Source: Haliea sp.
Lineage (GTDB): Bacteria; Pseudomonadota; Gammaproteobacteria; Pseudomonadales; Halieaceae
Reading direction: 5' to 3'
DNA length: 64,000 nucleotides
Assembly: GCA_016704305.1 (NCBI GenBank)
Contig: JADJAL010000016.1
Location: 62,001 to 126,000 of the forward strand
Shown one piece after another: positions 55,703-64,000 of the stretch. The notes beneath the pieces were generated by a model. That model saw only the letters and a list, made by a program, of their open reading frames with translations. It was not told the DNA's origin and made no database searches. The translations under genes and the position numbers were made by a program. Numbering within the stretch: position 1 is the first letter of the stretch; each line of letters begins with the position of its first letter.

Positions 55703-56306
55703 CTACTCGCGGATCTCTGGAACACGGACGAACGGTATCACCCCTGCGGCGAATTGAGCGCTGCCTGCTCTGCGTGCTCCTGCATGTATCTGCGCAGGCG
55801 TTGTTGCGCCAGATCATCATAGGGGTTGGACGTCGCTGACTGCCTGAGCGGAATGGCCTGCATGCGAAGTTCGCCTGCATGGGTGCCCCCACGCTGTTCA
55901 GCAGCCCCACCGGCGAGGGATCCGCGGCAACCGACCGGTCGGATTCGAAGGTGTTCGCGCCAAGTCCGGCGATCTGCTGCCCGCCGATGACCACGGTAAC
56001 GGCGACGGATGCCGCCACACCGAAACTGATCAGGGGCCGCATCAGGTGCTGCTTGAATCCTGTGAGTGACAGGGGGGAATTCGCCGATGGCGATGCTGCC
56101 AAAGCTGACTGCACACGCCTGGATATATCCCAGTCGCAATATGCCAGTTGTTCACCATGCACGGCATGGTTTGCGAGGTTGTAGCGCAACCATGATTCTC
56201 GCAACTGAGGGTCGCTGTTCAATTGCGACAATACGCGCTCCAACTCCAGTTCATTGGCTGCATCATCCATCAGAGCGGAAAGTGATTCACCCATGCTTTC
56301 GTTCAT
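55703..56306 (-). pseudogene. rseA: Sigma-E anti-sigma factor RseA (MucA), two frameshifts
   Basis: From ATG 56306 the N-terminal sigma-binding domain reads MNESMGESLSALMDDAANE. A membrane segment (SFGVAASVAVTVVIGG) follows near residue 100. The frame then shifts near 55858-55868, where the next frame continues IPLRQSATSNPYDDLAQQR and reaches NSPQG. A second shift at the GGGG near 55737-55741 leads to VIPFVRVPEIRE and a stop at 55703. With one base added at each, the protein is 201 residues and normal. RseA holds sigma-E at the membrane. Both are probably sequencing errors, since sigma-E would otherwise be unchecked. Confidence 0.85.
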
Positions 56307-56407
56307 AATTGACACCCTTCCCACTCGCTAACGGAGTTTATGGGGCTGACCCCACTTTATTAACAGTTCCACAATGCACTGGTCCCGAGACGATCCAGGT
56401 TACGGGC

Positions 56408-57061
56408 TCACTCTTCTCCATGCATGTGCTGAACGACCAACGCATCGATCGCTTCCCGTGCCCTGAATATCCGCGAGCGCACAGTGCCAACCGGGCATGC
56501 CATGATTTCGGCAATTTCCTCATAACTGAGTCCATCGAATTCGCGCAACGTTATCGCTGTTCGAAGGTCCTCGGGCAAAGCACCTATTGCACCATCAACC
56601 ACAGCTTTCAGCTCTGCACCAAACAACGCGTTTTCAGGGTTTTCGATCTCGCGCAAGCCACCGCCCGTTTCGAAGTATTCCGCATCCTCGAGTTCAACAT
56701 CCGAACCAGGAGGCCTGCGCGAACGCGAAACCAGATAATTTTTGGCCGTATTGATGGCGATGCGATACAGCCAGGTATAAAAAGCACTCTCCCCCCTGAA
56801 ATTGGGTAACGCTCTGTACGCCTTGATGAACGCTTCCTGTGCCACATCCTGCACTTCGTCCCTATCGCGCACATAACGGCTGATCAGGGCAAAAATCTTG
56901 TGCTGGTACTTCAACACCAACAGGTCGAAGGCCCTCGAATCACCCTTTTGCACCTTGGCGACAAGCTGCTGGTCCGTCACCACGGTTGTCACGTCTGGCT
57001 GCCCATCCTGGTAGCGGACGTCACCCTGCCGATTGTTAAAACCCACTGCCGTGATTGACAA
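56408..57061 (-). CDS. rpoE: RNA polymerase sigma factor RpoE (AlgU)
   Basis: An ECF sigma factor, up to 217 residues. Region 2 reads RAFDLLVLKYQHKIFALISRY, and region 4 is FDGLSYEEIAEIMACPVGTVRSR. The natural start may be inside, near TDQQLVAKVQKGD, since other RpoE proteins are about 195 long; ATG 57061 gives an N-terminal extension of about 28 residues. It directs the envelope stress response. It heads the rse operon and is divergent from nadB. Confidence 0.96.
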   Translation of the reverse strand: MSITAVGFNNRQGDVRYQDGQPDVTTVVTDQQLVAKVQKGDSRAFDLLVLKYQHKIFALISRYVRDRDEVQDVAQEAFIKAYRALPNFRGESAFYTWLYRIAINTAKNYLVSRSRRPPGSDVELEDAEYFETGGGLREIENPENALFGAELKAVVDGAIGALPEDLRTAITLREFDGLSYEEIAEIMACPVGTVRSRIFRAREAIDALVVQHMHGEE

Positions 57062-57103
57062 CAGAAGCCCCGCTTAGTTCGCGCTGCCTGTCGCGCACGC
57101 GCC

Positions 57104-57132
57104 TTAAGAAGCTCCCGCGGCGAAAAAGTTCC
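57104..57132 (-). promoter_or_regulatory. Sigma-E type promoter upstream of rpoE
   Basis: On the minus strand GGAACTT (57132-57126), a 16-base spacer, then TCTTAA (57109-57104). This fits the sigma-E consensus GAACTT-N16-TCTxA, and lies 43 bp upstream of the rpoE ATG. It points to autoregulation, as known for rpoE in E. coli and algU in Pseudomonas. Confidence 0.8.
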
Positions 57133-57256
57133 GTTGCGGATTGTTATCTTATTCCCCACGAGGTCGTATATACTCCGCTGCAACGCCACTAACCGAAGCT
57201 AAGTCTTTGAGACGCATCATATATTTCGCTATCCAAAGCAGCAAGCGCTAAGCTGC

Positions 57257-58841
57257 ATGGCCACGACCTTCCAACACGATGTACTGGTGATCGGCAGCGG
57301 AGCAGCCGGTCTTAGCGTCGCGCTGCGACTTCCAGGCAATTGCCGCATTGCGCTACTTTCCAAAGCGGACTTGAACCAGGGCTCCACGTATTGGGCGCAG
57401 GGTGGCATGGCGGCCGTCCTGCATAATCGCGATACAGTGGATTCACATGTCGCCGATACGCTTGCGGCAGGTGCCGGCCTCTGCCGCCGGGACGCTGTCG
57501 AATTTACAGTGAGCAATAGTCGGCGCTGTGTTGAGTGGCTGGTGGAACAGGGCGTTGATTTTGATTTGCGCGAGGACGTCAGCAGCGCTCGTGATCGCGA
57601 ATTCCACCTTACGATGGAGGGTGGCCACAGCCACCGACGCATCATACACGCGGCTGATCGCACCGGTCGCGCAATCTCCGAGGTGCTCACCGAGCGCGCG
57701 ATTGCAGCGGGCAACATCGAGATTTTCACCCACCGCATGGCGGTAGACCTCGTCGTCAGCGAAGGCCGCTGCCAGGGCGCCTACATACTCGACCAGCGCA
57801 GCGGGCGTGTAGATTTGTTCCAGGCGTCGGCCGTGGTCCTGGCCACCGGTGGTGCGAGCAAGGCCTACCTTTATACCAGTAATCCCGACGGCGCCAGCGG
57901 CGACGGTATTGCGATGGCATGGCGCGCCGGATGCCGCGTGGCAAATCTGGAATTCAATCAGTTTCATCCCACCTGCCTGTACCACCCGAAGGCGAAATCT
58001 TTCCTCATCACCGAGGCGATTCGCGGCGAGGGCGGCCGGTTGCTGTTGCCGGACGGACAGCGCTTCATGCAAAATTTCGATGAACGCGGCGAGCTGGCGC
58101 CGCGCGATGTCGTGGCGCGCGCGATCGACCATGAAATGAAACGCCTGGGAGCCGATTGCGTATTTCTCGACATATCCCATAAGCCCCGCGATTTCCTGCA
58201 AAAGCCATTTTCCCCACCATCATGGCGCAGTGCGAGGAGTTCGGCATCGACATCAGTGCTGAACCCATCCCGGTGGTCCCAGCCGCGCACTACACTTGTG
58301 GCGGAATTATTGTCGACCAGCACAGTCACACCGATATCCCGGGATTGTACGCCGTGGGAGAAGCCTCCTGCACGGGACTGCACGGCGCCAACCGCATGGC
58401 GAGTAATTCACTGCTCGAATGTATCGTGTACGCCGAATCCGCAGCCAACCACATCGCAGGCAATCTGGCGTCGACGCCGGCGCCCACTGCCGCCACGCCC
58501 TGGGATGAAAGCCAGGTGACCGACTCAGACGAGGATGTCGTCATTTCCCACAACTGGGACGAGTTGCGTCGCTTCATGTGGGATTACGTGGGCATCGTGC
58601 GCACCAACAAGCGCCTGCAGCGCGCGCTGCACCGCGTGCAGTTGCTGCAAACGGAGATCGCGGAGTACTACGGCAACTACAAAGTCGGCAACGATTTACT
58701 GGAATTGCGCAACCTGGCCATGGTCGCCGAGCTGATGATCCGGTGTGCGATAGCACGCAAGGAAAGCCGCGGACTGCATTACACACTGGACTATCCGGAG
58801 TTGCTGCCCGAGGCGGCCACAGCCACACGTTTCCGCGTTGA
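57257..58841 (+). pseudogene. nadB: L-aspartate oxidase, one clear and one possible frameshift
   Basis: From ATG 57257 the protein has the FAD motif VLVIGSGAAGLSVALRL, then LNQGSTYWAQGGMAAVL. It is in frame up to DISHKPRDFLQK near 58203, then turns to SPPSWRS. From 58222 onwards the normal sequence returns in another frame: MAQCEEFGIDISAEPIPVVPAAHYTCGG and GLHGANRMASNSLLEC. One base added (or two removed) at AAAGCCATTTTCCCC repairs it. The C-terminal end after YPELLPEA is also odd and may hold another missing base, with a stop near 58839. NadB makes iminoaspartate for NAD. Sequence error is likely. Confidence 0.85.
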
Positions 58842-58944
58842 GCGGCGCTGTCGAGGTTCCGGCGAGTTGCTGCGCCGGGCATCCATACGGCGTCCGCCTC
58901 GCACGGCCAGCCGGGCCACAACTGTAAACGCCTCGTTGAGCAGC

Positions 58945-59385
58945 TTAACTCAGCGCCAATCGCACGCGCAGTCGGCGCAGCTGGTCGGCAGGGGCGCTAT
59001 CCGTATACAGCCAGAACTGGCCGCCGCTACCCGTGGCAGGTTCACTGAATGCCAGATAAATCACCCACGGCATCGCAGTACTGCGCCGGGTGGGAACGAT
59101 CACCCGCTGACGAGCGCCCTGTTGCAAGGTCCACTGCCCCCGTCGCCAGCACAGCTGCGCACCCGCCATCGCATCGTGCCGCAGGCGCCACAACAGGCCT
59201 GCCGCCAGCGGTGTTAGCAGCAGGCATGACCCTGGATAGCCGCGAGCGTGTATTCCCCACAATGCACAGAGCGTCGCAATGCACAGCAGCAGCCAGAGCA
59301 CCAATCGGCACCGTGATTTACCGATCCTGAACTGGAGTGTGGGCGAACTTGAGTATCTGGCTGACAATCCGGGCGTGCTCCTCAT
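58945..59385 (-). CDS. ygfX: YgfX-type membrane protein (CptA-like)
   Basis: Up to 146 residues; two membrane segments (LVLWLLLCIATLCALWGIH and YPGSCLLLTPLAAGLLWRL). The C-terminal half (RRGQWTLQQGARQRVIVPTRR) fits the YgfX/DUF1434 family. It overlaps sdhE by about 70 bp, so its real start is probably inside the overlap, for example a TTG at 59367, though no clear ribosome binding site decides. The pair sdhE-ygfX is conserved; the proposed role is in succinate dehydrogenase assembly or cell division control. Confidence 0.8.
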   Translation of the reverse strand: MRSTPGLSARYSSSPTLQFRIGKSRCRLVLWLLLCIATLCALWGIHARGYPGSCLLLTPLAAGLLWRLRHDAMAGAQLCWRRGQWTLQQGARQRVIVPTRRSTAMPWVIYLAFSEPATGSGGQFWLYTDSAPADQLRRLRVRLALS

Positions 59386-59611
59386 CGCCCGGTGGTTGGC
59401 GCTGCATCAGCCAGGCAAACAAATCCTGGTCCTCGCAGCGCATCAACTGCTGGAAGCAGTGGCGATCCGCTTCGTCTAGCAGCGCATAGCGCGTCGCCAC
59501 GAAAGGCTCGAGGAGCAGATCGAGTTCCAACATGCCGCGTCGGGCGGCCCAACGCATGCGATTTAGTTCTTCGCGGTCAATCATGCCAGCAAATTCATCC
59601 GGGGCAGCCAT
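59318..59611 (-). CDS. sdhE: FAD assembly factor SdhE
   Basis: A 97-residue small helical protein. The signature is NRMRWAARRGMLELDLLLEPF (RGxxE) near residues 17-37; DLFAWLMQRQPP lies near 65. SdhE attaches FAD covalently to SdhA and related flavoproteins. It is divergent from ygfZ, with about 166 bp between. Confidence 0.95.
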   Translation of the reverse strand: MAAPDEFAGMIDREELNRMRWAARRGMLELDLLLEPFVATRYALLDEADRHCFQQLMRCEDQDLFAWLMQRQPPGDEEHARIVSQILKFAHTPVQDR

Positions 59612-59777
59612 CAGTTGCAGGCAGTATATCGCCTATTTGCTGCAGCGACGCACTTACGAGGAATGTGTCACTGAATGTCTCACACAGGTCAGCCAGACAC
59701 CCGCATGGAAACATCCACTGCTGACAGCAGCGAGGACAGCGCCTATCATTGTCCCGCTAACAACGAGGTCATCGCGC

Positions 59778-60710
59778 GTGAAATGCTACTACACACTTTT
59801 GGAACAGGAGGCCCTGCTGCATATCACCGGGCCCGATACACTGAAATTCCTGCAGGGACAGACCACCTGCGATACACGCAAGGTCGACCCGCAACACGCG
59901 CTACCGGGAGCATTCTGTACGCCACAGGGCCGGGTTGTGTGCGATTTCCTGCTGTGCGAGCTAGCACAGGAACATTTTGCACTGCGGCTGCGCCGCGATA
60001 TTCGCGTCAGCAGTGCGGCCGCGTTTGGCAAGTACATCATTTTTTCGAAAGCCAAAATCGACGCGGCCAGAGAAGACTGGATAGTAATCGGGGTCTGGGG
60101 CGCGGACGCGTCCAGAGCACTGGCAGAGATTTTTGGGGAACTGCCCGCCGGCCGCTTTGGCGCGCGTTGCGCGGACGATTTCGTGCTGGTGCAGACGGAC
60201 GAGCTCGGAGAGCAATTCGAATGTTTCCTGCAACAGAGCAGCAGCGGCGCCTACCTGGCGCGCATGGAGACACTGATGAGCGCAGGCTCCGAGTCCGCAT
60301 GGCAAGCCCTGCAAATCACCGGCGGTATCGCGCGCATCGAGGAGGCAACTGTCGGTGAGTTCGTGCCGCAAGTGCTGAACTACGATCTCACCGGCCACAT
60401 CAGTTTCAAGAAGGGCTGCTATACCGGACAGGAAGTGATCGCGCGCCTGCATTATCGCGGCAAGTCCAAGCGGCGCGCGTACGCGACCGAGCTTGCCGGG
60501 CAGATCGAGTGCAAGGCAGGTGCCGATCTGGTTGACTCCGCGTCCGGACAAAACATCGGCAATGTCATCAACAGCTGCCACGTGCAGAACAAAACACTGG
60601 CACTGGTGGCCACGACTGCCGAGGGTGCCGGAAATGGCCTGCGCCTGGGTACTATCGACGGTCCGCCTGTCACCGTGCTGGACCTGCCTTACGCGGTTGA
60701 GACCGGCTGA
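59778..60710 (+). CDS. ygfZ: tRNA-modifying/iron-sulfur protein YgfZ
   Basis: A 310-residue folate-binding protein from GTG 59778, with GAGG nine bases before. It is of the GcvT-like fold and keeps the family motif KKGCYTGQE near residue 216 and PGAFCTPQGRVVCDF near 42. It helps Fe-S cluster enzymes such as MiaB. Longer in-frame starts overlap sdhE and are not used. Confidence 0.93.
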   Translation: MKCYYTLLEQEALLHITGPDTLKFLQGQTTCDTRKVDPQHALPGAFCTPQGRVVCDFLLCELAQEHFALRLRRDIRVSSAAAFGKYIIFSKAKIDAAREDWIVIGVWGADASRALAEIFGELPAGRFGARCADDFVLVQTDELGEQFECFLQQSSSGAYLARMETLMSAGSESAWQALQITGGIARIEEATVGEFVPQVLNYDLTGHISFKKGCYTGQEVIARLHYRGKSKRRAYATELAGQIECKAGADLVDSASGQNIGNVINSCHVQNKTLALVATTAEGAGNGLRLGTIDGPPVTVLDLPYAVETG

Positions 60711-60802
60711 AACAAGCGCTCTGCCGCAACCCGCGGCATGTGGACCTGAACCAGTAGTCTATGGACCAGCTAAAGGTAAGCGCTGGCTCGTCTACTGCTG
60801 GT

Positions 60803-61502
60803 TCAGGGCTGCGGCGGCAGGCGCCAATCGATGGGCGCTTCTCCCCTGCCCTGCAAATACTCATTCGCAGCGACAAAGTGACCGCAGCCAAAAAAACCCC
60901 GGTGCGCGCTGAGCGGTGAAGGATGGGGCGCCTTCAAAACGCAGTGGCGGTTGCCGTCGATAATCGCGCCCTTGCGCTGGGCATAGCTGCCCCACAACAG
61001 GAATACGACGCCTTCACGTTGTTCATTGATAATCTCGATGACCCTGTCGGTGAAGCGCTCCCAGCCCCTTCCCCTGGTGCGAAGCCGCGCGCGCGCATTC
61101 CACGGACAGCACGCTGTTCAGCAACAGGACCCCCTGGTCGGCCCAGGCGGTGAGGTGGCCGTGGGTGGGAATCGGCAGTCCCAGTTCAGCGTTCAGTTCC
61201 TTGTAGATATTCTGCAGTGACGGTGGCACATCGACTCCGGGTTTCACGGAAAAGCACAGGCCGTGCGCCTGCCCCTCACCGTGGTACGGGTCCTGTCCCA
61301 GAATGACCACCTTCACCTTGTGCAGCGGCGTGTGGCTGAAGGCGTTGAAGAATTCACTGCCGGCGGGAAAGATGCGCTTGCCCAGTTGCTTCTGAGCCAC
61401 AAGGAATGCGCGCAGTTCGCGCATATAGGGCTGCTCAAATTCAGCCGCCAGTGGGCTGTACCAACTGGACTCAATATCCACCATCTTGCTATTGGTACTC
61501 AT
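60803..61502 (-). pseudogene. ung: Uracil-DNA glycosylase, one frameshift
   Basis: From ATG 61502 the enzyme reads the water-activating VVILGQDPYHGEGQAHGL near residue 65, and WADQGVLLLNSVLSVE near 120. At HQGKG the frame leaves (HQGKGLGALH). Beyond, another frame has FLLWGSYAQRKG, then LKAPHPSPLSAHRGFFGC, the uracil pocket, to the end at 60803. Removing one G from AAGGGGC (plus strand CCCC 61067-61070) restores HQGKGWERFTDRVIE. It repairs uracil in DNA. Probably a homopolymer error. Follows the FO synthase by 17 bp. Confidence 0.86.
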
Positions 61503-61519
61503 GCTGCGCTGCGGCTGAA

Positions 61520-63999
61520 TCAGTTACAGGCCGCCATCAACACCACGCTTTCGTACACCGTGGCATCGTGGTACGGCCGCACCCACGCCAGCGGCTGCAC
61601 CTGCGCAGTGGCGTCGGCGCTGACCGGCGCGGCAATGCGCTTGCTGCGCTGTTGTTTACCTGCGGAATCTCCATACACTTCAGCCAGTGGCGCCGCTGCA
61701 AACGCGGCTGAGCGCCGCTCGGCGCCGGCGTCCCCGTAGAGTGTCGTGCGCATGCGGGGGCGGCGTCCGGCGGCGCGAATCTGCGCCTCCATCAGCGCTG
61801 GCGCCCACTCCTGCCCGTGGCCGGAGCCTGCTGCGCGCGTGATGCTTTCATTCATCAGCGTGCCTCCGAGATCGTTGACCCCGGCTTCGAGGCAGGCGGC
61901 GACGCCGTCCCTGCCCATCTTCACCCAGGAGGCCTGGATATTATCGATCAGCCCGTGGAAAACCAGCCGCGCAACGGCGTGCATAAGCACCGCTTCGCGA
62001 AAGCTCGGACCGCGGCGCGCCTGGCCCTTCAGATACATTGGCGCTTCCATATGCACGAAAGGCAGCGGTACAAACTCCGTAAAGCCACCGGTGCGCTGCT
62101 GCAACGCCCGGATATGCAGCAGGTGGCTGGCCCAGTGTCGCGGCCTGTCGATATGTCCGTACATGATCGTGGCCGTGGTGCGCAATCCCGCCGCGTGCGC
62201 CGCCGCCATCACCTCCAGCCACTGTGCGGTGTTGAGCTTATCCGGGCACAGGCTGGCGCGAACCTCGTCGTGCAGGATTTCCGCCGCCGTCCCGGGCAGT
62301 GTGTTGAGTCCGGCCGCGCGCAAGCGGCGCAGAAATTCCGGCACGCTGATGCCTGAGGTTGCCGCGCCCTGCCACACTTCCAACGGCGAAAAGGCATGGA
62401 TATGCATCCTAGGGGTGACAGTGCGCACCGTGTGCAGGATGTCGAGATAGGTCTGGCCGGTATAGTCGGGGTGGATGCCGCCCTGCATGCACACCTCGGT
62501 GGCGCCGCGTTCCCATGCCTCGCTGCAGCGCGCGGCAATATCCTCGCCGCTGATATCGTAGGGACGGCCGCGCAGGTTCTCGCTCTGCTTGCCCTTGGAA
62601 AATGCGCAGAACTGGCATTTGAAATAACAGACGTTGGTGTAATTGATATTGCGATTGACGACATAGCTCACCGTGTCGCCATTCACCGCCTCACGCAAGC
62701 GATTGGCCTCGGCCACCACATACGAAAAGTCGTGCCCGCGTACGTTGAACAGGCGTGTGACATCGGCCTCCGTCAACTCAGCGGTCGCCTGGCAGCGGCT
62801 GACGATCTCGCGTACGTCTGCACAAACCACGTCGGATTGCGGTGCGGCGGCCAACAGCTGCGCGTCAATCGCGGGCACCGGATGCTCCTCGCCGGGCACC
62901 CACTGGTCGCGGCGTACGAAACCCGCCGCGTCAGAGAGACGCAGGACTGCAGTGTGCACCGCGTTATCCAGCCAGCGTTTGCCATCACTGGCATAAGCCG
63001 GATACACGGTGAGTCGCTGTTCAAGAAACTTGCCGGCCGAGGCGGTTTCGCGCGCGAGGCGTTCAAGGTGTGGCCACGGCGCTTCCGGATTCACATAATC
63101 CGGTGTCAGCGGCGAGACCCCACCCCAGTCATTGATACCGGCCGCCAGCAATTGTGGCAATACGCCGGGGCTCAGGTTTGGCGGTGCCTGGATATTCATC
63201 TGCGACCCAAACACCAGGCGCGCGACGGCGATAGTCCACAGCAGCTCGTTCAGGTCCGGTTCAGGCGCAGCCGCCATCAGCGTGCCGGGCTTGGCGCGAA
63301 AATTCTGGATGATCACTTCCTGCAGGTGGCCATGGCGTTCATGCAGCTGACGCAGTGCGAGCAGCGCTTCGATGCGTTCGCGGCGCGTCTCGCCGATACC
63401 GATCAATATCCCCGAGGTGAAAGGCACCGCGGCCTGGCCCGCCAGTTCCATCGTGTGCAGGCGCCGCGCCGGTTCCTTGTCCGGCGAGCCGTAGTGCGGC
63501 ATGCCTTTTTCGCACAGGCGCGGCGATGCGGATTCCAGCATAATGCCCATCGAGGCGCTCACTTGCCGCAGGCCGGCAATCTCCCCGGCATCCATGCAGC
63601 CGGCATTGATGTGCGGCAGCAGGCCTGTTTCCTCCAACACCCTTTGTGCGACGTGCTTTACATACTCCAGCGTACTGGAAAACCCATCTCATCCAGCGCG
63701 CGCCGCGCGGCGCTGTAGCGCAGCTCTGGCTTCTCACCGAGCGTAAACAGCGCTTCCTGGCAGCCCATGTCCGCGCCCTGGCGGCACAGCGCAAGTACGT
63801 CCTCCACCGGCATATAGGGCTGGTCAATCTTCTTCGGTGTGCGCGCGAAGGTACAGTAGTGACACACGTCCCGACACAAATGCGTCAGCGGAATGAAGAC
63901 CTTGCGCGAATAGGTGACCACATTGCGGTGGCCGCGATCGCGCAGCACGGCAGCGACGTCTACCAGCGCCGCTGTATCCTCGCAATCCGCCAGCGACAA
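61520..63999 (-). pseudogene. fbiC: FO synthase (CofG-CofH fusion), one frameshift, cut by window edge
   Basis: A two-domain radical SAM enzyme for the deazaflavin core of cofactor F420. CofG half: TYSRKVFIPLTHLCRDVCHYC (cluster CRDVCHYC), in the frame ending near 63658. After DEMGF the frame is lost. The rest (61520 to about 63680) is in another frame: VLEETGLLPHINAGCM, then the CofH cluster YFKCQFCAFSKGKQ (C-Y-F-K-C-Q-F-C), and GGTLMNESITRAAGS near the end. One T added to the run (plus strand AAAA 63679-63682) gives GFSSTLEYVKHVAQRVLEETG. The N-terminus lies beyond the window. F420 use would fit the Ddn-like gene at 4.3 kb. Confidence 0.87.
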
Positions 64000-64000
64000 T

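Noticed and set aside
55703..56324. RseA-RseB fusion protein
   Set aside because: The joined frame is a product of two indels; family ends and starts place the border at 55691-55703.
62396..63718. 440-codon plus-strand frame
   Set aside because: Antisense to fbiC; low-complexity Arg/Ala/His composition.
1..64000. tRNA, rRNA, insertion sequence, prophage or integron
   Set aside because: I found no tRNA-like cloverleaf, rRNA segment, transposase, integrase or terminal inverted repeats, though a computational scan would be more certain.

Overview
The window looks like chromosome of a marine-type gammaproteobacterium, close to the OM60/NOR5 (Halieaceae/Cellvibrionales) group. The evidence is the Pseudomonas-like core gene order nadB / rpoE-rseA-rseB-rseC-mucD-lepA-lepB-DUF4845-rnc-era-recO-acpS-cysM-relA-mazG, a complete psp module, and an F420-type FO synthase. 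The lineage is inferred from gene order and protein content only; there is no rRNA or tRNA gene here.

Layout. 0-4.8 kb: nadK (cut by the left edge), a DUF1853 nuclease-fold gene, a WYL regulator paired with a DUF1232 gene, and two genes of cofactor-F420-related families. 4.9-12.6 kb: an accessory island of secreted proteins. It holds an inactive-looking transglutaminase-fold protein, an RHS/YD-repeat protein with an M91 zinc-protease toxin tip, a small secreted protein coupled to the toxin (candidate immunity), a dockerin/type 3 repeat protein and a lipoprotein. 12.7-26.6 kb: amidase, YpfJ-type metallopeptidase divergent from a HerA-like ATPase, DUF808, VOC protein, ppk1, a probable small RNA, a PA0069-type radical SAM protein, an alpha/beta hydrolase, then pspCBA divergent from pspF with a recognisable sigma-54 promoter. 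26.7-37 kb: a B12-binding radical SAM gene, two decayed sugar-metabolism genes, SDR, acyltransferase, MATE exporter, GT2, a UDP-sugar/FAD oxidoreductase and two small membrane proteins built from a repeated PGYxV unit. 37-43.6 kb: trpS, an M18 aminopeptidase, a uppP remnant, tsaB, mobA, a histone H1-like protein, adk, mazG. 43.6-64 kb: the relA-to-rpoE block, nadB, ygfX-sdhE divergent from ygfZ, ung, and an fbiC-type FO synthase cut by the right edge.

A striking property is the number of broken reading frames. Single-base shifts interrupt the RHS/toxin gene, DUF808 (two), the hydrolase, the FAD oxidoreductase, rseA (two), nadB, ung and fbiC; in most of these the protein continues perfectly in another frame, often at a homopolymer. 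That pattern suggests consensus sequencing errors more than biology. Different in kind are relA (about 45 codons missing from the HD-like domain), uppP (most of the gene missing), the transglutaminase/RHS junction, and the two pseudogenes near 29 kb, which carry substitutions and internal losses and look genuinely decayed or misassembled.

Functionally, the strongest story is envelope stress and defence. Both SigmaE (rpoE-rseABC-mucD, with an autoregulatory promoter) and Psp (pspF-pspABC) are encoded, next to housekeeping translation, ribosome and cofactor genes. The most interesting accessory signals are the secreted RHS-M91 toxin island, the WYL-DUF1232 pair, the PGYxV membrane family, the candidate small RNA upstream of ppk1, and the F420 connection.
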